A DNA stretch of 64,000 nt from Chroococcidiopsis sp. CCMEE 29 (GTDB lineage Bacteria; Cyanobacteriota; Cyanobacteriia; Cyanobacteriales; Chroococcidiopsidaceae), in NCBI RefSeq assembly GCF_023558375.1, contig NZ_CP083761.1, positions 5,101,001 to 5,165,000 on the forward strand, given 5' to 3'. Each line of letters starts with the position of its first letter. Position 1 is the first letter of the stretch. Of the stretch, positions 8,229-17,154 are shown piece after piece. The notes below the pieces were generated by a model that saw only the letters and a program-made list of their open reading frames with translations, searched no databases and had not been told where the DNA came from. The position numbers and the translations under genes are program-made.

Positions 8229-8972
8229 TTATTGCACAGTGGTAGCCGCATCGGGTCGATCTACCAGGCAACCGTCCTCCATATAGACAATGCGATCGGC
8301 AATATCCAGAATCCGGTTGTCATGGGTCACAAGCAAGATAGTGCAACTCTGTTCTTTTGCTAACTTCTGCATGAGTTCCACCACATTGCGCCCAGATTTT
8401 TTATCGAGTGCTGCTGTTGGTTCATCGGCTAAAACAATTTTGGGATGACTCACGAGGGCACGGGCGATCGCCACCCGTTGCTTTTGTCCTCCGGAGAGTG
8501 AATCTGCGTAGTAGTTGCTCCGCTGTCCTAAACCCACAGTTTTAAGGATGTCAGCACAGATGATATCTATATCCTGCTCTAGATACTGATCGTGCAATTC
8601 GAGAGACATGCGCACATTTTGTTTAGCGGTTAAGAAAGTCAATAGGTTATGCGCTTGGAAGATGTAACCAATTTGTCGTCGCACGTGTATGAGTTGTTGC
8701 TTAGTGGCTCCACAGATTTCCTGCCCCAGGATTTTGAGACTGCCTTCCTGTGCCGATCGCAAACCTCCCATCAGGGTGAGCAGTGTTGTTTTGCCAGAAC
8801 CTGAAGGTCCAGTCATAATTACAATTTCTCCAGGGGCGATGTCTAGATGAATGTTGAACAATGCTTGCTTGCGGAGAGCGCCTTCACCGAAGTAATGGTT
8901 GAGATGATCGGCAGAGATAACAGGTTCAGCGGTGAGAGATTGAATTGAATCCGAGCCATTTAGGGATTGCAT
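8229..8972 (-). CDS. devA: DevA-type ABC transporter ATP-binding subunit
   Basis: The 247-residue ATPase has Walker A (MTGPSGSGKTTLLTLMGG, near 55), the signature LSGGQKQRVAIARAL (near 160) and Walker B (IVLADEPTAALD). It belongs to the LolD/MacB-like group, and its neighbours identify it as DevA. It would power the DevB-DevC exporter, which in Anabaena moves envelope glycolipids with TolC. It is the last gene of the devB-devC-devA unit on the minus strand, 89 bases downstream of devC. Confidence 0.9.
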   Translation of the reverse strand: MQSLNGSDSIQSLTAEPVISADHLNHYFGEGALRKQALFNIHLDIAPGEIVIMTGPSGSGKTTLLTLMGGLRSAQEGSLKILGQEICGATKQQLIHVRRQIGYIFQAHNLLTFLTAKQNVRMSLELHDQYLEQDIDIICADILKTVGLGQRSNYYADSLSGGQKQRVAIARALVSHPKIVLADEPTAALDKKSGRNVVELMQKLAKEQSCTILLVTHDNRILDIADRIVYMEDGCLVDRPDAATTVQ

Positions 8973-9061
8973 AGTAGGAGATTTACTTGAGAGTTGACAG
9001 ACATTGAATTTGGCAGGGAAATCTGAGACTGTTCTAAGACTGTCCGTTCACACTTGAACCC

Positions 9062-10270
9062 TCAAAAGATATCAGCAGGATCAGCCGCTTGTAACTTCCG
9101 CATAGCAGCCCCACCGGAGACCGTACACATGACGATCGTCAGACACAAAACTAGAATGGCGCGGGGTGCTGTCATCTCAATCGGTAGGAGGGTTGCTTGT
9201 GCCGCAATTAAGTACAATCCGCAGGAGAGGACAAATCCAGGAATAAATCCTAAGACTGCTAAGATGAGAGATTCTTGAATCAGAATGCCAACTAAATAGC
9301 CATCGCTATACCCCATCGCTTTCAATGTGGCATATTCAGGCAGATGCTCGGACACATCCGAGTAAAGAATTTGGTAAACAATCACAACCCCAACAACGAA
9401 GCCAATCACGGTTCCGAAGCCAAAGATGAAGCCAGTTGGTGTACTGCTTGACCAATATTGCTTCTCACGATCGCCAAATTCCTTGCGGGTTAATACTAAG
9501 ACATCATCAGGCAGGGTTGCTTTGAGCTTTGCTTGCACTTGATCCAGGTTCGCTTCAGGCTTCAGCTTGATCAGACCCACATCAATTTCTTCAGGTTGGC
9601 GATCGGGAAACAGGCGTAGAAAGGTGGAATCGCTGGTAATCATGGTGCCATCTGTACCGAAAGAGACACCGAGCGTAAACAGTCCAGTCACCCAAAGTTG
9701 TCGATCGTTCACCTGCACTGAGAGGGAATTTGACTGCTGGAAAAGGGTTGCAATGTCTCCAAATTCCCTGCGACTAGCGCGATCAAATATCATGCGGTTT
9801 AATGGCTTGAGTTGATCGATCTGCTGATTGATTTCGGGTAGGTTAAACATAGGTTTTACTGGGTTAATCCCGATCGCCAGAACTGTACGCTCGCGCTGAG
9901 TTTGCTGCGGATTGCGCCAGTTAGCGCGTCCCATGTAGATCGGCGTGACCGATTTGACAGCTGCTAGCCCGGCGGCTTGATACAGACGCTCTCTTGGGAA
10001 TGATTTGAGCGACTGCAACGCTTCAGAAATGGGATTGATCAGGAAAAAGTCGCCTTGAAGCGTGTTTTGAATCATTGCAGCGGAATCATAAAGCGTTTCA
10101 TTCAGCCCAATCTGAATAAACATGAGGACATCGGCGAAGGCGATTCCGGCGAGAGCGACTGCAAGACGCTGTTTTTCTCGTTTAACTTGAAGCCACGCGA
10201 GCGGTGTTTTGCGGAGGAGCTTGCGAAACATAGCTTGAGGAAATGAAAGTAGAGAACAGTAGACGCTCAC
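9062..10270 (-). CDS. devC: DevC-type ABC transporter permease
   Basis: The 402-residue protein has an N-terminal span after WLQVKREKQRLAVALAGIAF, a large periplasmic domain (about residues 60-280), and three C-terminal spans starting at FGFGTVIGFVVGVVIVYQIL. The FtsX-like segment YATLKAMGYSDGYL follows the second span. This is the MacB/DevC permease plan. Its start codon overlaps the end of devB by 4 bases, which supports one operon and one transport complex. Confidence 0.9.
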   Translation of the reverse strand: MSVYCSLLSFPQAMFRKLLRKTPLAWLQVKREKQRLAVALAGIAFADVLMFIQIGLNETLYDSAAMIQNTLQGDFFLINPISEALQSLKSFPRERLYQAAGLAAVKSVTPIYMGRANWRNPQQTQRERTVLAIGINPVKPMFNLPEINQQIDQLKPLNRMIFDRASRREFGDIATLFQQSNSLSVQVNDRQLWVTGLFTLGVSFGTDGTMITSDSTFLRLFPDRQPEEIDVGLIKLKPEANLDQVQAKLKATLPDDVLVLTRKEFGDREKQYWSSSTPTGFIFGFGTVIGFVVGVVIVYQILYSDVSEHLPEYATLKAMGYSDGYLVGILIQESLILAVLGFIPGFVLSCGLYLIAAQATLLPIEMTAPRAILVLCLTIVMCTVSGGAAMRKLQAADPADIF

Positions 10271-11439
10271 AGTTTGATTGCGACTTGCACCTGTAAGTTG
10301 GTTAAGTCTGCAACTCGCTGGCTATCTTCTGGATTGATACGAATACGGACTTCCACAATCCGACGATCAAGATTCTCGCCCGGAGTGCCACTGGCAACTT
10401 TTTGCTGAAGCACCTGTAACCCGACCTGGCGGACGGTGCCAATCACCTCTCCAGCAAACGATTCACCTGTAATCGTGGCTTGCTGCCCTTCACGAATTTT
10501 GCCGATGTCGGTCTGATAAACTTCCGCAACCGCTTCCATCTGAGCTGTTTGTCCTAACTCCACAATGCCGTTGTTGCCAACGGTTTCTCCAGGTTTTGCA
10601 TGGACTCTCAGAATACGACCTGCAATGGGAGAGTAGATATAGGCTTCAGCTAGGTTTGCCTCAGCTTGTTTGGCAGCAGCAAGCGATCGCTCGACTTCGG
10701 CTTGGGCTGCTCGCACATCAACCGGACGCACTTCAGCAATTTGATCCAGGTTTGCCCTCGCTTTATTCAACTCTTGTGAGTTAGTAGTTCGGATGCGATT
10801 TTGGACTGCTTCAGCCTCTTGCAAATTTGTTTGTGCGGTTTCGAAGGTTAGCCGCTTATTATCTTGCTGAGACGCTGAAATCGCCCCTTCCTGAAACAGG
10901 GATTGATAGCGGTTGTATTCGGTTTCCGCATTTTGAAGTTCAGATGCTAACCGGGCAATCGTCGCGGTTTGAGACTCAATCCTGCCTTGACGCTCTGCTT
11001 CCAAACGTCTAATCTCGGCTTGTTGCGCTTCAATTGCCCCCTGCTTAGCGCCCGCCTGAATTTTTGCAAGATTTGCCTGCGCTACCTTGACTTGTGCTTG
11101 AGCCTCAAGCAGAGCCGTTTGGAGGCGATCGCGGCTCGCTAAAACGGCAATCACCTGACCTACTTCCACCTGATCGCCTCGTTGCACCAACAGTTGAGTC
11201 ACGCGATCGTTGTTCAACGAGGCTGGAGCAGAGACTCGAACCACCTCTGATACAGGTTCTAACCGCCCCAAGGCTGCGATTTGCTTAACCTGTCGAGTCG
11301 CTGTCACTTTGGATGATTTGTCAGCATGCTTAAACTGAGAGCTCCCGTAGAGCGCCGTTGCACCCGTAATGGCAACTCCAGCCACAATGAGAGGAATTAC
11401 CCACCGATTAGAGGGCTTCAATAGGAGTTGGCTTTTCAT
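10267..11439 (-). CDS. devB: DevB-type membrane fusion protein (HlyD family)
   Basis: The 390-residue adaptor begins with a cytoplasmic basic stretch and one span (WVIPLIVAGVAITGATALYG). It continues with a lipoyl-like half motif (GDQVEVGQVIAVLASRD), a long coiled coil rich in Gln, Ala and Glu (about 100-240), the second lipoyl half (AYIYSPIAGRILRVHAKPGE) and a beta-barrel region. It would link the DevC/DevA pump to an outer-membrane TolC channel; a candidate lies at 12989. It is the first gene of the unit, and its promoter region is shared with the divergent MarR gene and contains two palindromes. Confidence 0.9.
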   Translation of the reverse strand: MKSQLLLKPSNRWVIPLIVAGVAITGATALYGSSQFKHADKSSKVTATRQVKQIAALGRLEPVSEVVRVSAPASLNNDRVTQLLVQRGDQVEVGQVIAVLASRDRLQTALLEAQAQVKVAQANLAKIQAGAKQGAIEAQQAEIRRLEAERQGRIESQTATIARLASELQNAETEYNRYQSLFQEGAISASQQDNKRLTFETAQTNLQEAEAVQNRIRTTNSQELNKARANLDQIAEVRPVDVRAAQAEVERSLAAAKQAEANLAEAYIYSPIAGRILRVHAKPGETVGNNGIVELGQTAQMEAVAEVYQTDIGKIREGQQATITGESFAGEVIGTVRQVGLQVLQQKVASGTPGENLDRRIVEVRIRINPEDSQRVADLTNLQVQVAIKL

Positions 11440-11543
11440 ACAATCCCTGTAAAAATACTTAAGCAGTTAATTGGTAACAGTGACTTCATCCAGAGCTGTT
11501 AAGCAAAGCAGAACAGATCGTCCAGCATCTTAATAAAACCGTG

Positions 11544-11559
11544 TATCAATATGTTGATA
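11544..11559. promoter_or_regulatory. Candidate MarR operator 1
   Basis: TATCAATATGTTGATA: 6-base arms TATCAA/TTGATA around a 4-base centre. It shares the core TCAAnATGTTGA with the second site 36 bases away, which is the expected arrangement for an autoregulating MarR dimer. Confidence 0.6.
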
Positions 11560-11581
11560 TAAGCATGCCTATTTAAAATTG

Positions 11582-11593
11582 TCAACATGTTGA
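11582..11593. promoter_or_regulatory. Candidate MarR operator 2
   Basis: TCAACATGTTGA is a perfect 12-base palindrome 37 bases before the marR start. Centre-to-centre distance to site 1 is 36 bases. Both sit in the divergent marR/devB promoter region. Confidence 0.6.
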
Positions 11594-11630
11594 TATATGA
11601 CCATACCTTGAGAAGCTAATTCAGTTCAAA

Positions 11631-12119
11631 ATGGAATTGCAACGTTCTGTGTGCTTTGCTGAACCTCCAATTGCTGTGAATCAACATCCTGCTTACTACA
11701 AGATTGTCAACCTGCATCAAACTTGCTCCATTGTCGATGCGGCGTTTGATGCAGCGCTCTCTCCATTCGGGCTGAGTTCAGCGCAATGGGACGTTCTACG
11801 GCTCCTACGCGAACATCCAGGGGCTTCGGGAGCTGATGTTGCCCGCTGTGCAAAAGTCACTCCTCAAGCCGTTGCAACGATGCTGCAACGCTTAGAGAAG
11901 GCAGAACTTATCACGCGCCATTCAGCACGGGGACGGGTAGTAGAAACTTATCTCACTCCACAAGGAGAATCCCTACTCAAGAAAGGCGATCGCATTGCCA
12001 AGCAGATTGAAGCCCAAGTCTTCTCAGGCTTTAGTGCCGAAGAGCAAGAGCAATTTAACCAGTATCTGTTACGTTGCAGGGCGAACTTAAACTCTGATGA
12101 GTATCGCCAGGAACAATAA
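11631..12119 (+). CDS. MarR-family transcriptional regulator
   Basis: The 162-residue protein has the MarR winged-helix plan: LSSAQWDVLRLLREHPGASG, then the recognition helix VTPQAVATMLQRLEKAEL (about 80-97) and the wing ITRHSARGRVVETYLTPQG. MarR dimers usually bind palindromes of about 16-20 bases and are released by small ligands. Divergence from devBCA, with two matching palindromes between them, suggests it represses itself and the exporter. No ligand can be deduced. A later ATG is not available near the start, so 11631 is preferred. Confidence 0.88.
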   Translation: MELQRSVCFAEPPIAVNQHPAYYKIVNLHQTCSIVDAAFDAALSPFGLSSAQWDVLRLLREHPGASGADVARCAKVTPQAVATMLQRLEKAELITRHSARGRVVETYLTPQGESLLKKGDRIAKQIEAQVFSGFSAEEQEQFNQYLLRCRANLNSDEYRQEQ

Positions 12120-12289
12120 CAAACAGTCCACAACAGTTAATTCAACTGTCAGGTTTGCTTAACCGTTTCTGCCCATACTGCAGTGCAGCTGATTGGTCTA
12201 CTAAAGTCGAGCAGGAGAAATAGAACTCTTCGAAAATGAATCTGGACTTCTTGTGCTGTTTGAGCTGAGAACTAACTTTCTGGAGATGT

Positions 12290-12382
12290 CTAATCGCGGC
12301 AAACTTCTTCAAGTGTCTTGATGGAATATAGATGCAGCAAGCGTTTATGCGCTTCGTGGTACCATTTTACGCGTATTCCGAA
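12290..12382 (-). pseudogene. Fragment of a degraded coding sequence
   Basis: Read on the minus strand, a 30-codon stretch encodes VKWYHEAHKRLLHLYSIK... and ends CRD-stop. A neighbouring frame immediately upstream encodes MCKTRRWTFTIKVAIDSEYA, so a single -1 frameshift near 12380 would join the two. The amino-acid sequence looks protein-like, and the neighbourhood holds a mobile element. I do not recognise the family, and chance is possible. Confidence 0.3.
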
Positions 12383-12499
12383 TCAATCGCTACTTTAATG
12401 GTGAAAGTCCAGCGTCTAGTTTTACACATCAGTTGGAGTAGGCACTCCCTAGGCTGAATAATAGCTTATATTTATTTAACATCCTCCTCTGTCTGAAGT

Positions 12500-12727
12500 C
12501 CTATGCATTACCCACATCTCTTGAAATCGTCACGTAGTGAGGCTTTTAAGGCACAATCAAATTACCTAAGCTCCCTTTGTAAGGCAGTGGAGGGATCTCA
12601 AAGTTGAGTTGAGACTCTCAAGCTAGATTTGAGGTATTCCGTTATCAGTTTTGATTCCCCTATCCCCCCTTGAAAGAGGAAAGAGTGTACTGAACAAGCA
12701 TTTTAGGACTTATGGGTGATGCATAGG
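12500..12727. mobile_element. Candidate MITE with 15-bp terminal inverted repeats
   Basis: The ends are CCTATGCATTACCCA and TGGGTGATGCATAGG, which pair at 14 of 15 bases. The eight bases just outside are TCTGAAGT on the left (12492-12499) and CCTGAAGT on the right (12728-12735), a 7-of-8 match that looks like a target-site duplication. The 228-bp interior has no reading frame of note. This is the structure of a non-autonomous element moved by a transposase encoded elsewhere. Confidence 0.6.
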
Positions 12728-12988
12728 CCTGAAGTCAGGGGATTCCTAACTCCAAACATTCCGTGTTTCTAAGCTGAAGTTGCCTACTATCTCTACCAAC
12801 CGAAGTCAATAGCGATCAAAGGTTTTACACATTATGCGTATCCAAGCCGTAGTCTCACTTGCTAACCGCAACCCACTTAGGGGCACCTGTCCAGGTGTTC
12901 TCTCCATTTCAGGAGACTGGTAAGTTTTACGGAGTGGATTGTCCAACTTGTCTAAGGTTTGATTCCATTAAATTTTGTGTGAGGAGAT

Positions 12989-14947
12989 GTGGTGAAAAGA
13001 CTGCAAATATTCAACAGCTTCTGGCCGAGCCTTACCGCACTCTTAGCAACTCAGCCCGCTTGGGCTGATACCGTGCCAGTGACTGGAGTACGGCTCAACC
13101 CTACACTCAGCGGTGTTGAGGTGATATTAGAGACACCTAGCAATACTTCGCCTCGAGTCTTGGCTTCCTCGTTTGGTCGAACCTTCAGTGCAAACCTGAT
13201 CGATACTCAACTGCACGTTCCACAAGGCAAATCTTTTCGCGCCACTAATCCTACTGCTGGGATTAGTGGCGTCACTGTCAAACCGATGAATGCCAACAGT
13301 ATCCGGGTGATTGTAACTGGAAAAGCCGATCTACCTGTAGGACAAATGGTTCGGAGCGATCGAGGTCTAGTTTTCAGCTTGAAGACAAACTCTAAGACCT
13401 CCTGGGCTCCGGCTCCGAGTCGTCCTGCCGAACGAAACCAGCTACAGCTTGCCTCGACCAAAGTTGGGCAACAACCACAAGCACCGCCGCCTGCTACCCC
13501 CCCCGCTCCAGCAGCTCCAGTCACACCCGCGCCTGCTACCCCAACTCCAGCAGCTCCAGCCACACCTGCGCCTAACACTGATATTCGTACTCCAGCACTC
13601 CCAACCCCTAACTACCTCAATCCCAGTCCGAATCCGCTACGGCTCCCTACTCAACCGGAGGAAGTGCGGGTGCTGGGAGCCCAACCTATTACCTTACAAC
13701 AGGCGATTGATTTAGCAGAGCGTAACAATCGGGAGCTACAGACTGCACGTCTAGCTTTAGAACGTAGTCAAGCTGCCCTGCGAGAGGCACAAGCTGCTTT
13801 GTATCCCGATCTGAGTGTTGGAGCTGGGATTACTAATAGCGGCAGAAATGTTTTTAGCGATCAGGATGATACTTTCACTGGAGCTGGACAAATTCCTGGG
13901 TTGAATCTAGAGGGTGGTGAAGGAAGTGCCACAGCCTTAAGTGGCACCCTATCGCTGAATTACGATCTGTTTACGGCTGGTTCGCGCCAAGCCAATATTC
14001 GCAGAACTGAGGAACAGTTACGCCTCCAGCAATTAGATGTTGAACGCTTAAGTGAGGAAGTTCGCTTAAATGTCTCCAATGATTACTACGGTCTACAACA
14101 AGCAGACGAGCAAGTACGAATTAACCAGGCTGCTGTCATTAATGCCCAGGCTAGTTTACGCGATGCTCAAGCTTTAGAACAAGCTGGAGTCGGAACCCGC
14201 TTCGATGTGCTGCAAGCACAGGTAGAGCTAGCTAATTCCACTCAAAATCTAACTAATGCCGTCAGTCAGCAGCAAATTGCTCGTCGCCAGTTAGCAACTC
14301 GGTTAAGTGTACCTCAGTCGATCCTTGTCACAGCGGCAGAACCTGTCGAAATAGCCGGTCTTTGGAATTTCTCATTAGAACAGAGTTTGGTGCAAGCTTT
14401 TCAAAACCGTGCTGAACTGGTACAGCAGTTAGCACAACGGAATATCGCTGAACAAAACCGACGCATTGCTCTGGCTCAAATCAGACCTCAGATTGGTCTG
14501 TCTGCTACCTACAACGTCCGCGATACGTTTGACGACCAGCGGAACTTTACAGATAATTATTCGCTGGGAGCAAACGTCTCACTCAATTTATATGATGGAG
14601 GAGCGGCAAGAGCAAGAGCGCGGCAGGAGGAAGCTAATATTGCGATCGCCGAAACTAATTTTGCTGAGCAGCGTAATCAGATCGGTCTCCAGGTAGAAGA
14701 AGCCTTTGCTGACTTGCAGTCCGAATTTGCCAATATTCAGACAGCTTCGGTTGCTTTAGAACAAGCCAGGGAAGCTTTACGTCTGGCACGGTTAAGATTC
14801 CAAGCTGGTGTAGGCACCCAAACTGATGTAATTACCCAACAAAATGCCCTTACTCAAGCTGAAGGAAATCGGGTGAATGCCATTTTGAACTACAACCGCG
14901 CCTTGGCTAGATTGCAACGCTCAATTAGCGCTGGACAGCCTCGTTAA
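12989..14947 (+). CDS. TolC-like outer-membrane efflux protein with N-terminal AMIN domain
   Basis: The 652-residue protein starts at one of two adjacent GTG codons (12989 or 12992) after the ribosome site GAGGAGA. It has a signal peptide ending near QPAWA, then an AMIN-like domain (about 35-140, VTGVRLNPTLSGVEVILET). A Pro/Ala-rich linker follows (about 165-215), then two outer-membrane efflux repeats (ITLQQAIDLAERNNRELQTA and the second half after about 440) with long coiled coils. AMIN domains bind the cell wall, so the linker may anchor the channel in peptidoglycan. It is the obvious outer-membrane partner for DevBCA upstream, by analogy with Anabaena HgdD. Confidence 0.9.
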   Translation: MVKRLQIFNSFWPSLTALLATQPAWADTVPVTGVRLNPTLSGVEVILETPSNTSPRVLASSFGRTFSANLIDTQLHVPQGKSFRATNPTAGISGVTVKPMNANSIRVIVTGKADLPVGQMVRSDRGLVFSLKTNSKTSWAPAPSRPAERNQLQLASTKVGQQPQAPPPATPPAPAAPVTPAPATPTPAAPATPAPNTDIRTPALPTPNYLNPSPNPLRLPTQPEEVRVLGAQPITLQQAIDLAERNNRELQTARLALERSQAALREAQAALYPDLSVGAGITNSGRNVFSDQDDTFTGAGQIPGLNLEGGEGSATALSGTLSLNYDLFTAGSRQANIRRTEEQLRLQQLDVERLSEEVRLNVSNDYYGLQQADEQVRINQAAVINAQASLRDAQALEQAGVGTRFDVLQAQVELANSTQNLTNAVSQQQIARRQLATRLSVPQSILVTAAEPVEIAGLWNFSLEQSLVQAFQNRAELVQQLAQRNIAEQNRRIALAQIRPQIGLSATYNVRDTFDDQRNFTDNYSLGANVSLNLYDGGAARARARQEEANIAIAETNFAEQRNQIGLQVEEAFADLQSEFANIQTASVALEQAREALRLARLRFQAGVGTQTDVITQQNALTQAEGNRVNAILNYNRALARLQRSISAGQPR

Positions 14948-15026
14948 GGGGTTAGGGATTAGGGGTTAGGGGTTAGGGGATTTTGGATTTTGGATTGAAT
15001 TTTCTCCCCCTGCTCCCCCTGCTCTC
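14948..15026. repeat. Heptamer tracts between convergent genes
   Basis: After the TolC stop come four copies of a GGGGTTA-type unit, then TTTTGGA units, then CTCCCCCTG-type units running up to the stop of the minus-strand kinase gene. The spacer between the two convergent genes is almost entirely simple repeats. Confidence 0.7.
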
Positions 15027-17147
15027 TTATGTGCCATTGCTAGGCATTTTTTCTCCCGGAACAGGTTGGGGCACTGATAAGATGAACTTTTCAGGATTTC
15101 TTAAAAACGAGTCACACTTATTTTCTAGTGCAACACAGATGTTGCCTAGAGCTAGTTGGTAATCTTCTATATTTCCTTGCTGAAGAAAGAGTTTTGCGGC
15201 TTTCTGTAAATCTTCAACTGCTACCCGGTAATCTTTCTTAGTGCTTCCACTGTATTGAACCAGCTCATAGCGAATAATTCCACGCTTAAGGTAAGCTTCA
15301 GCCTCGTCGGGATTGAGACCCAGTGCTGTGTTGAAGTCGTCAACCGCTGCTTTATAGCCAACATTAAAATCTCCGCTGTACTGTGCCAGCTTATAGCGAA
15401 CAATCCCACGCTTAACATAAGCTTTAGCCTCCTGGGGACTGAGGCGCACTGCTTGATTAAAATCTTCAATCGCTTGCTGATAGTCTTTATCAGGGGTTTT
15501 GCTGTATTGTGCAATTTCATAACGTACAATCCCCCGACTCAGATAGGCTTGCGCTTCCCCAGGGCTGATACGTAGTGCCTGATTAAAGTCTTCAATCGCT
15601 GCCTTGTAAAAGCTATCCGGATCTCCGCTAAGTTGGGCAATCTCATGGCGAGCGTTGCCTCGGTTTACGTAAGCTTGGGAGTCTTGGGGATTGAGACGGA
15701 GGGCTTGACTAAATTTTTCAATTGCTCCCTCATAGTCTCCAAGTTGGTAGTAAGTATTACCCTGGTTATAGTAGGCAACAAAACCCTCACCGCCATTGTT
15801 GGGAAGTTGAGGCGGCTCAGGATTATTCGTCGGGAAAATGGTAAAGCCACTGTCTGGAGGCAGTTTAATATCGTTAACAATTACCATTATTTCTAATAAA
15901 CCCAACACTCCTACACCAAACAAACCAAGCACGAGTGGGTTAAACTTTTTCTTAATCCTTTTTCTCTGCTGTCTTGGAAGCGTTAGTAATAAAGACGTTT
16001 GCCTAGTTGCAATTGACGAAATCGGAGCAACAGTGCGATCGCTCCGATAATGAGTAACTCGCTTTCGCGGCAGGGGTTGTAGGTGTTGCCGCTTTTGCAC
16101 TGCCTGCCAGGAGGGGAAAGGGTCGCGTCCTCCCAGTCGCACGGTTCGTTCACACCAAGGACAGATATTAAGATGATTGCCGTAGCGATGCTGGTTGTTG
16201 ACGGAACAGGTAACAAGGGCGTTTTCCGCTTCCTTGAGTGCAGCTTGCCAAGTTTGGGCATTAGGGCGCATTTGCGGATTGTTATGTCCCTCCTCAAAGC
16301 ACCGCACAAACAACTGTCGCAGGCTAGGATGTAGAATTTCAAAGTTTGGTGCAGTGGGTGTAGCAATATAAGGTACGCGCCGTCCTACACTGTAAGAAAA
16401 ATGCCCAGCTCCGATGCGTACTTCGTAAGGGGGTGGATCGCCTGCACCTTGAAAGATGCCTGAAAAGGGGTGTGTTCCTTCCATTAGCAGCTGAAATATC
16501 AGCACTGCTAATCCAAACAAGTCATGTTCGGGTACCCGATTTAATTCTCTAAAATTTTTGCCTTGGAGTTCAGGTGGGGTAAACTCTGGCTTGCCAACGC
16601 TACAGCGATAAACAACGCCACTATGGGGGTCGCGTACTTGAAATGAGTCTGTGTCTACCAGCGTTGCTAGGGCAGTGTCACCGACGAGGATGTTGGATTC
16701 GTTCACGTCTCCAATACAGTAGCCCCGCGCATGTAATGCTCCAAAGGCAGCAGCGATATTACGGGCAGCGCGATGCAGGTAGAGATAGTTGAAGAATGGG
16801 CACTTTTGGCGACGTGTTTTAGGGTTGTAAAAGTCAAGTAGGGAGTGCATCCCTTTGACACGCGGCATCACAAAGCCGACAACGCGATCGCTACGTTCTA
16901 CCGCCTGTAGCAAGTCAATCGGCCAAGCAATCGAGATATGCCCTTGTCCTGCCATTGGGTTTTCTGGCGGATTGGCCAGCATAGCAGCAAGTTTGTGTGC
17001 TTGCACATCCCCAGGTTGATGATAAACTTTCGCTACCAGTGTCTCATCTTGCGGCACTGCGTATACACGGGCTTCACCCCCATGTCCCAGAGTCGAGTTG
17101 AGATCCAAGGTAATAATTTGAGCGTTGGATTTACGTTGCAACCGCAT
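15027..17147 (-). CDS. Kinase-like protein with TPR repeats (TerY-P/YegI type)
   Basis: This 706-residue protein has a protein-kinase fold at residues 1-310. A glycine loop (LGHGGEARVYAVPQ) and the lysine of LVAKVYH are present. The catalytic loop reads YCIGDVNESNIL instead of HRDxxxxN, and the DFG position reads DTDSF. These changes are typical of YegI-type kinases. A CxxC-like element (HLNICPWCERTVRLGG) follows, then one membrane span (PLVLGLFGVGVLGLLEIMVI) and about six TPR units (YNQGNTYYQLGDYEGAIEKF onward) on the outer side. It lies 7 bases downstream of the PP2C gene, with the vWA gene further upstream, and would be the kinase of that triad. Confidence 0.85.
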   Translation of the reverse strand: MRLQRKSNAQIITLDLNSTLGHGGEARVYAVPQDETLVAKVYHQPGDVQAHKLAAMLANPPENPMAGQGHISIAWPIDLLQAVERSDRVVGFVMPRVKGMHSLLDFYNPKTRRQKCPFFNYLYLHRAARNIAAAFGALHARGYCIGDVNESNILVGDTALATLVDTDSFQVRDPHSGVVYRCSVGKPEFTPPELQGKNFRELNRVPEHDLFGLAVLIFQLLMEGTHPFSGIFQGAGDPPPYEVRIGAGHFSYSVGRRVPYIATPTAPNFEILHPSLRQLFVRCFEEGHNNPQMRPNAQTWQAALKEAENALVTCSVNNQHRYGNHLNICPWCERTVRLGGRDPFPSWQAVQKRQHLQPLPRKRVTHYRSDRTVAPISSIATRQTSLLLTLPRQQRKRIKKKFNPLVLGLFGVGVLGLLEIMVIVNDIKLPPDSGFTIFPTNNPEPPQLPNNGGEGFVAYYNQGNTYYQLGDYEGAIEKFSQALRLNPQDSQAYVNRGNARHEIAQLSGDPDSFYKAAIEDFNQALRISPGEAQAYLSRGIVRYEIAQYSKTPDKDYQQAIEDFNQAVRLSPQEAKAYVKRGIVRYKLAQYSGDFNVGYKAAVDDFNTALGLNPDEAEAYLKRGIIRYELVQYSGSTKKDYRVAVEDLQKAAKLFLQQGNIEDYQLALGNICVALENKCDSFLRNPEKFILSVPQPVPGEKMPSNGT

Positions 17148-17154
17148 GGCAAAA

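Larger units (their letters stand above)
12120..12988. other. 869-base gene-poor region with insertion debris
   Basis: No intact gene is visible. It holds a short degraded minus-strand frame (12290-12382) and a 228-bp candidate MITE (12500-12727). The rest, including 12728-12980, shows nothing I can support beyond the ribosome site GAGGAGA before the TolC gene. Confidence 0.6.

Noticed and set aside
13207-13578. A Gly/Ala-rich minus-strand frame
   Set aside because: It is a shadow of the Pro/Ala linker of the TolC-like gene.
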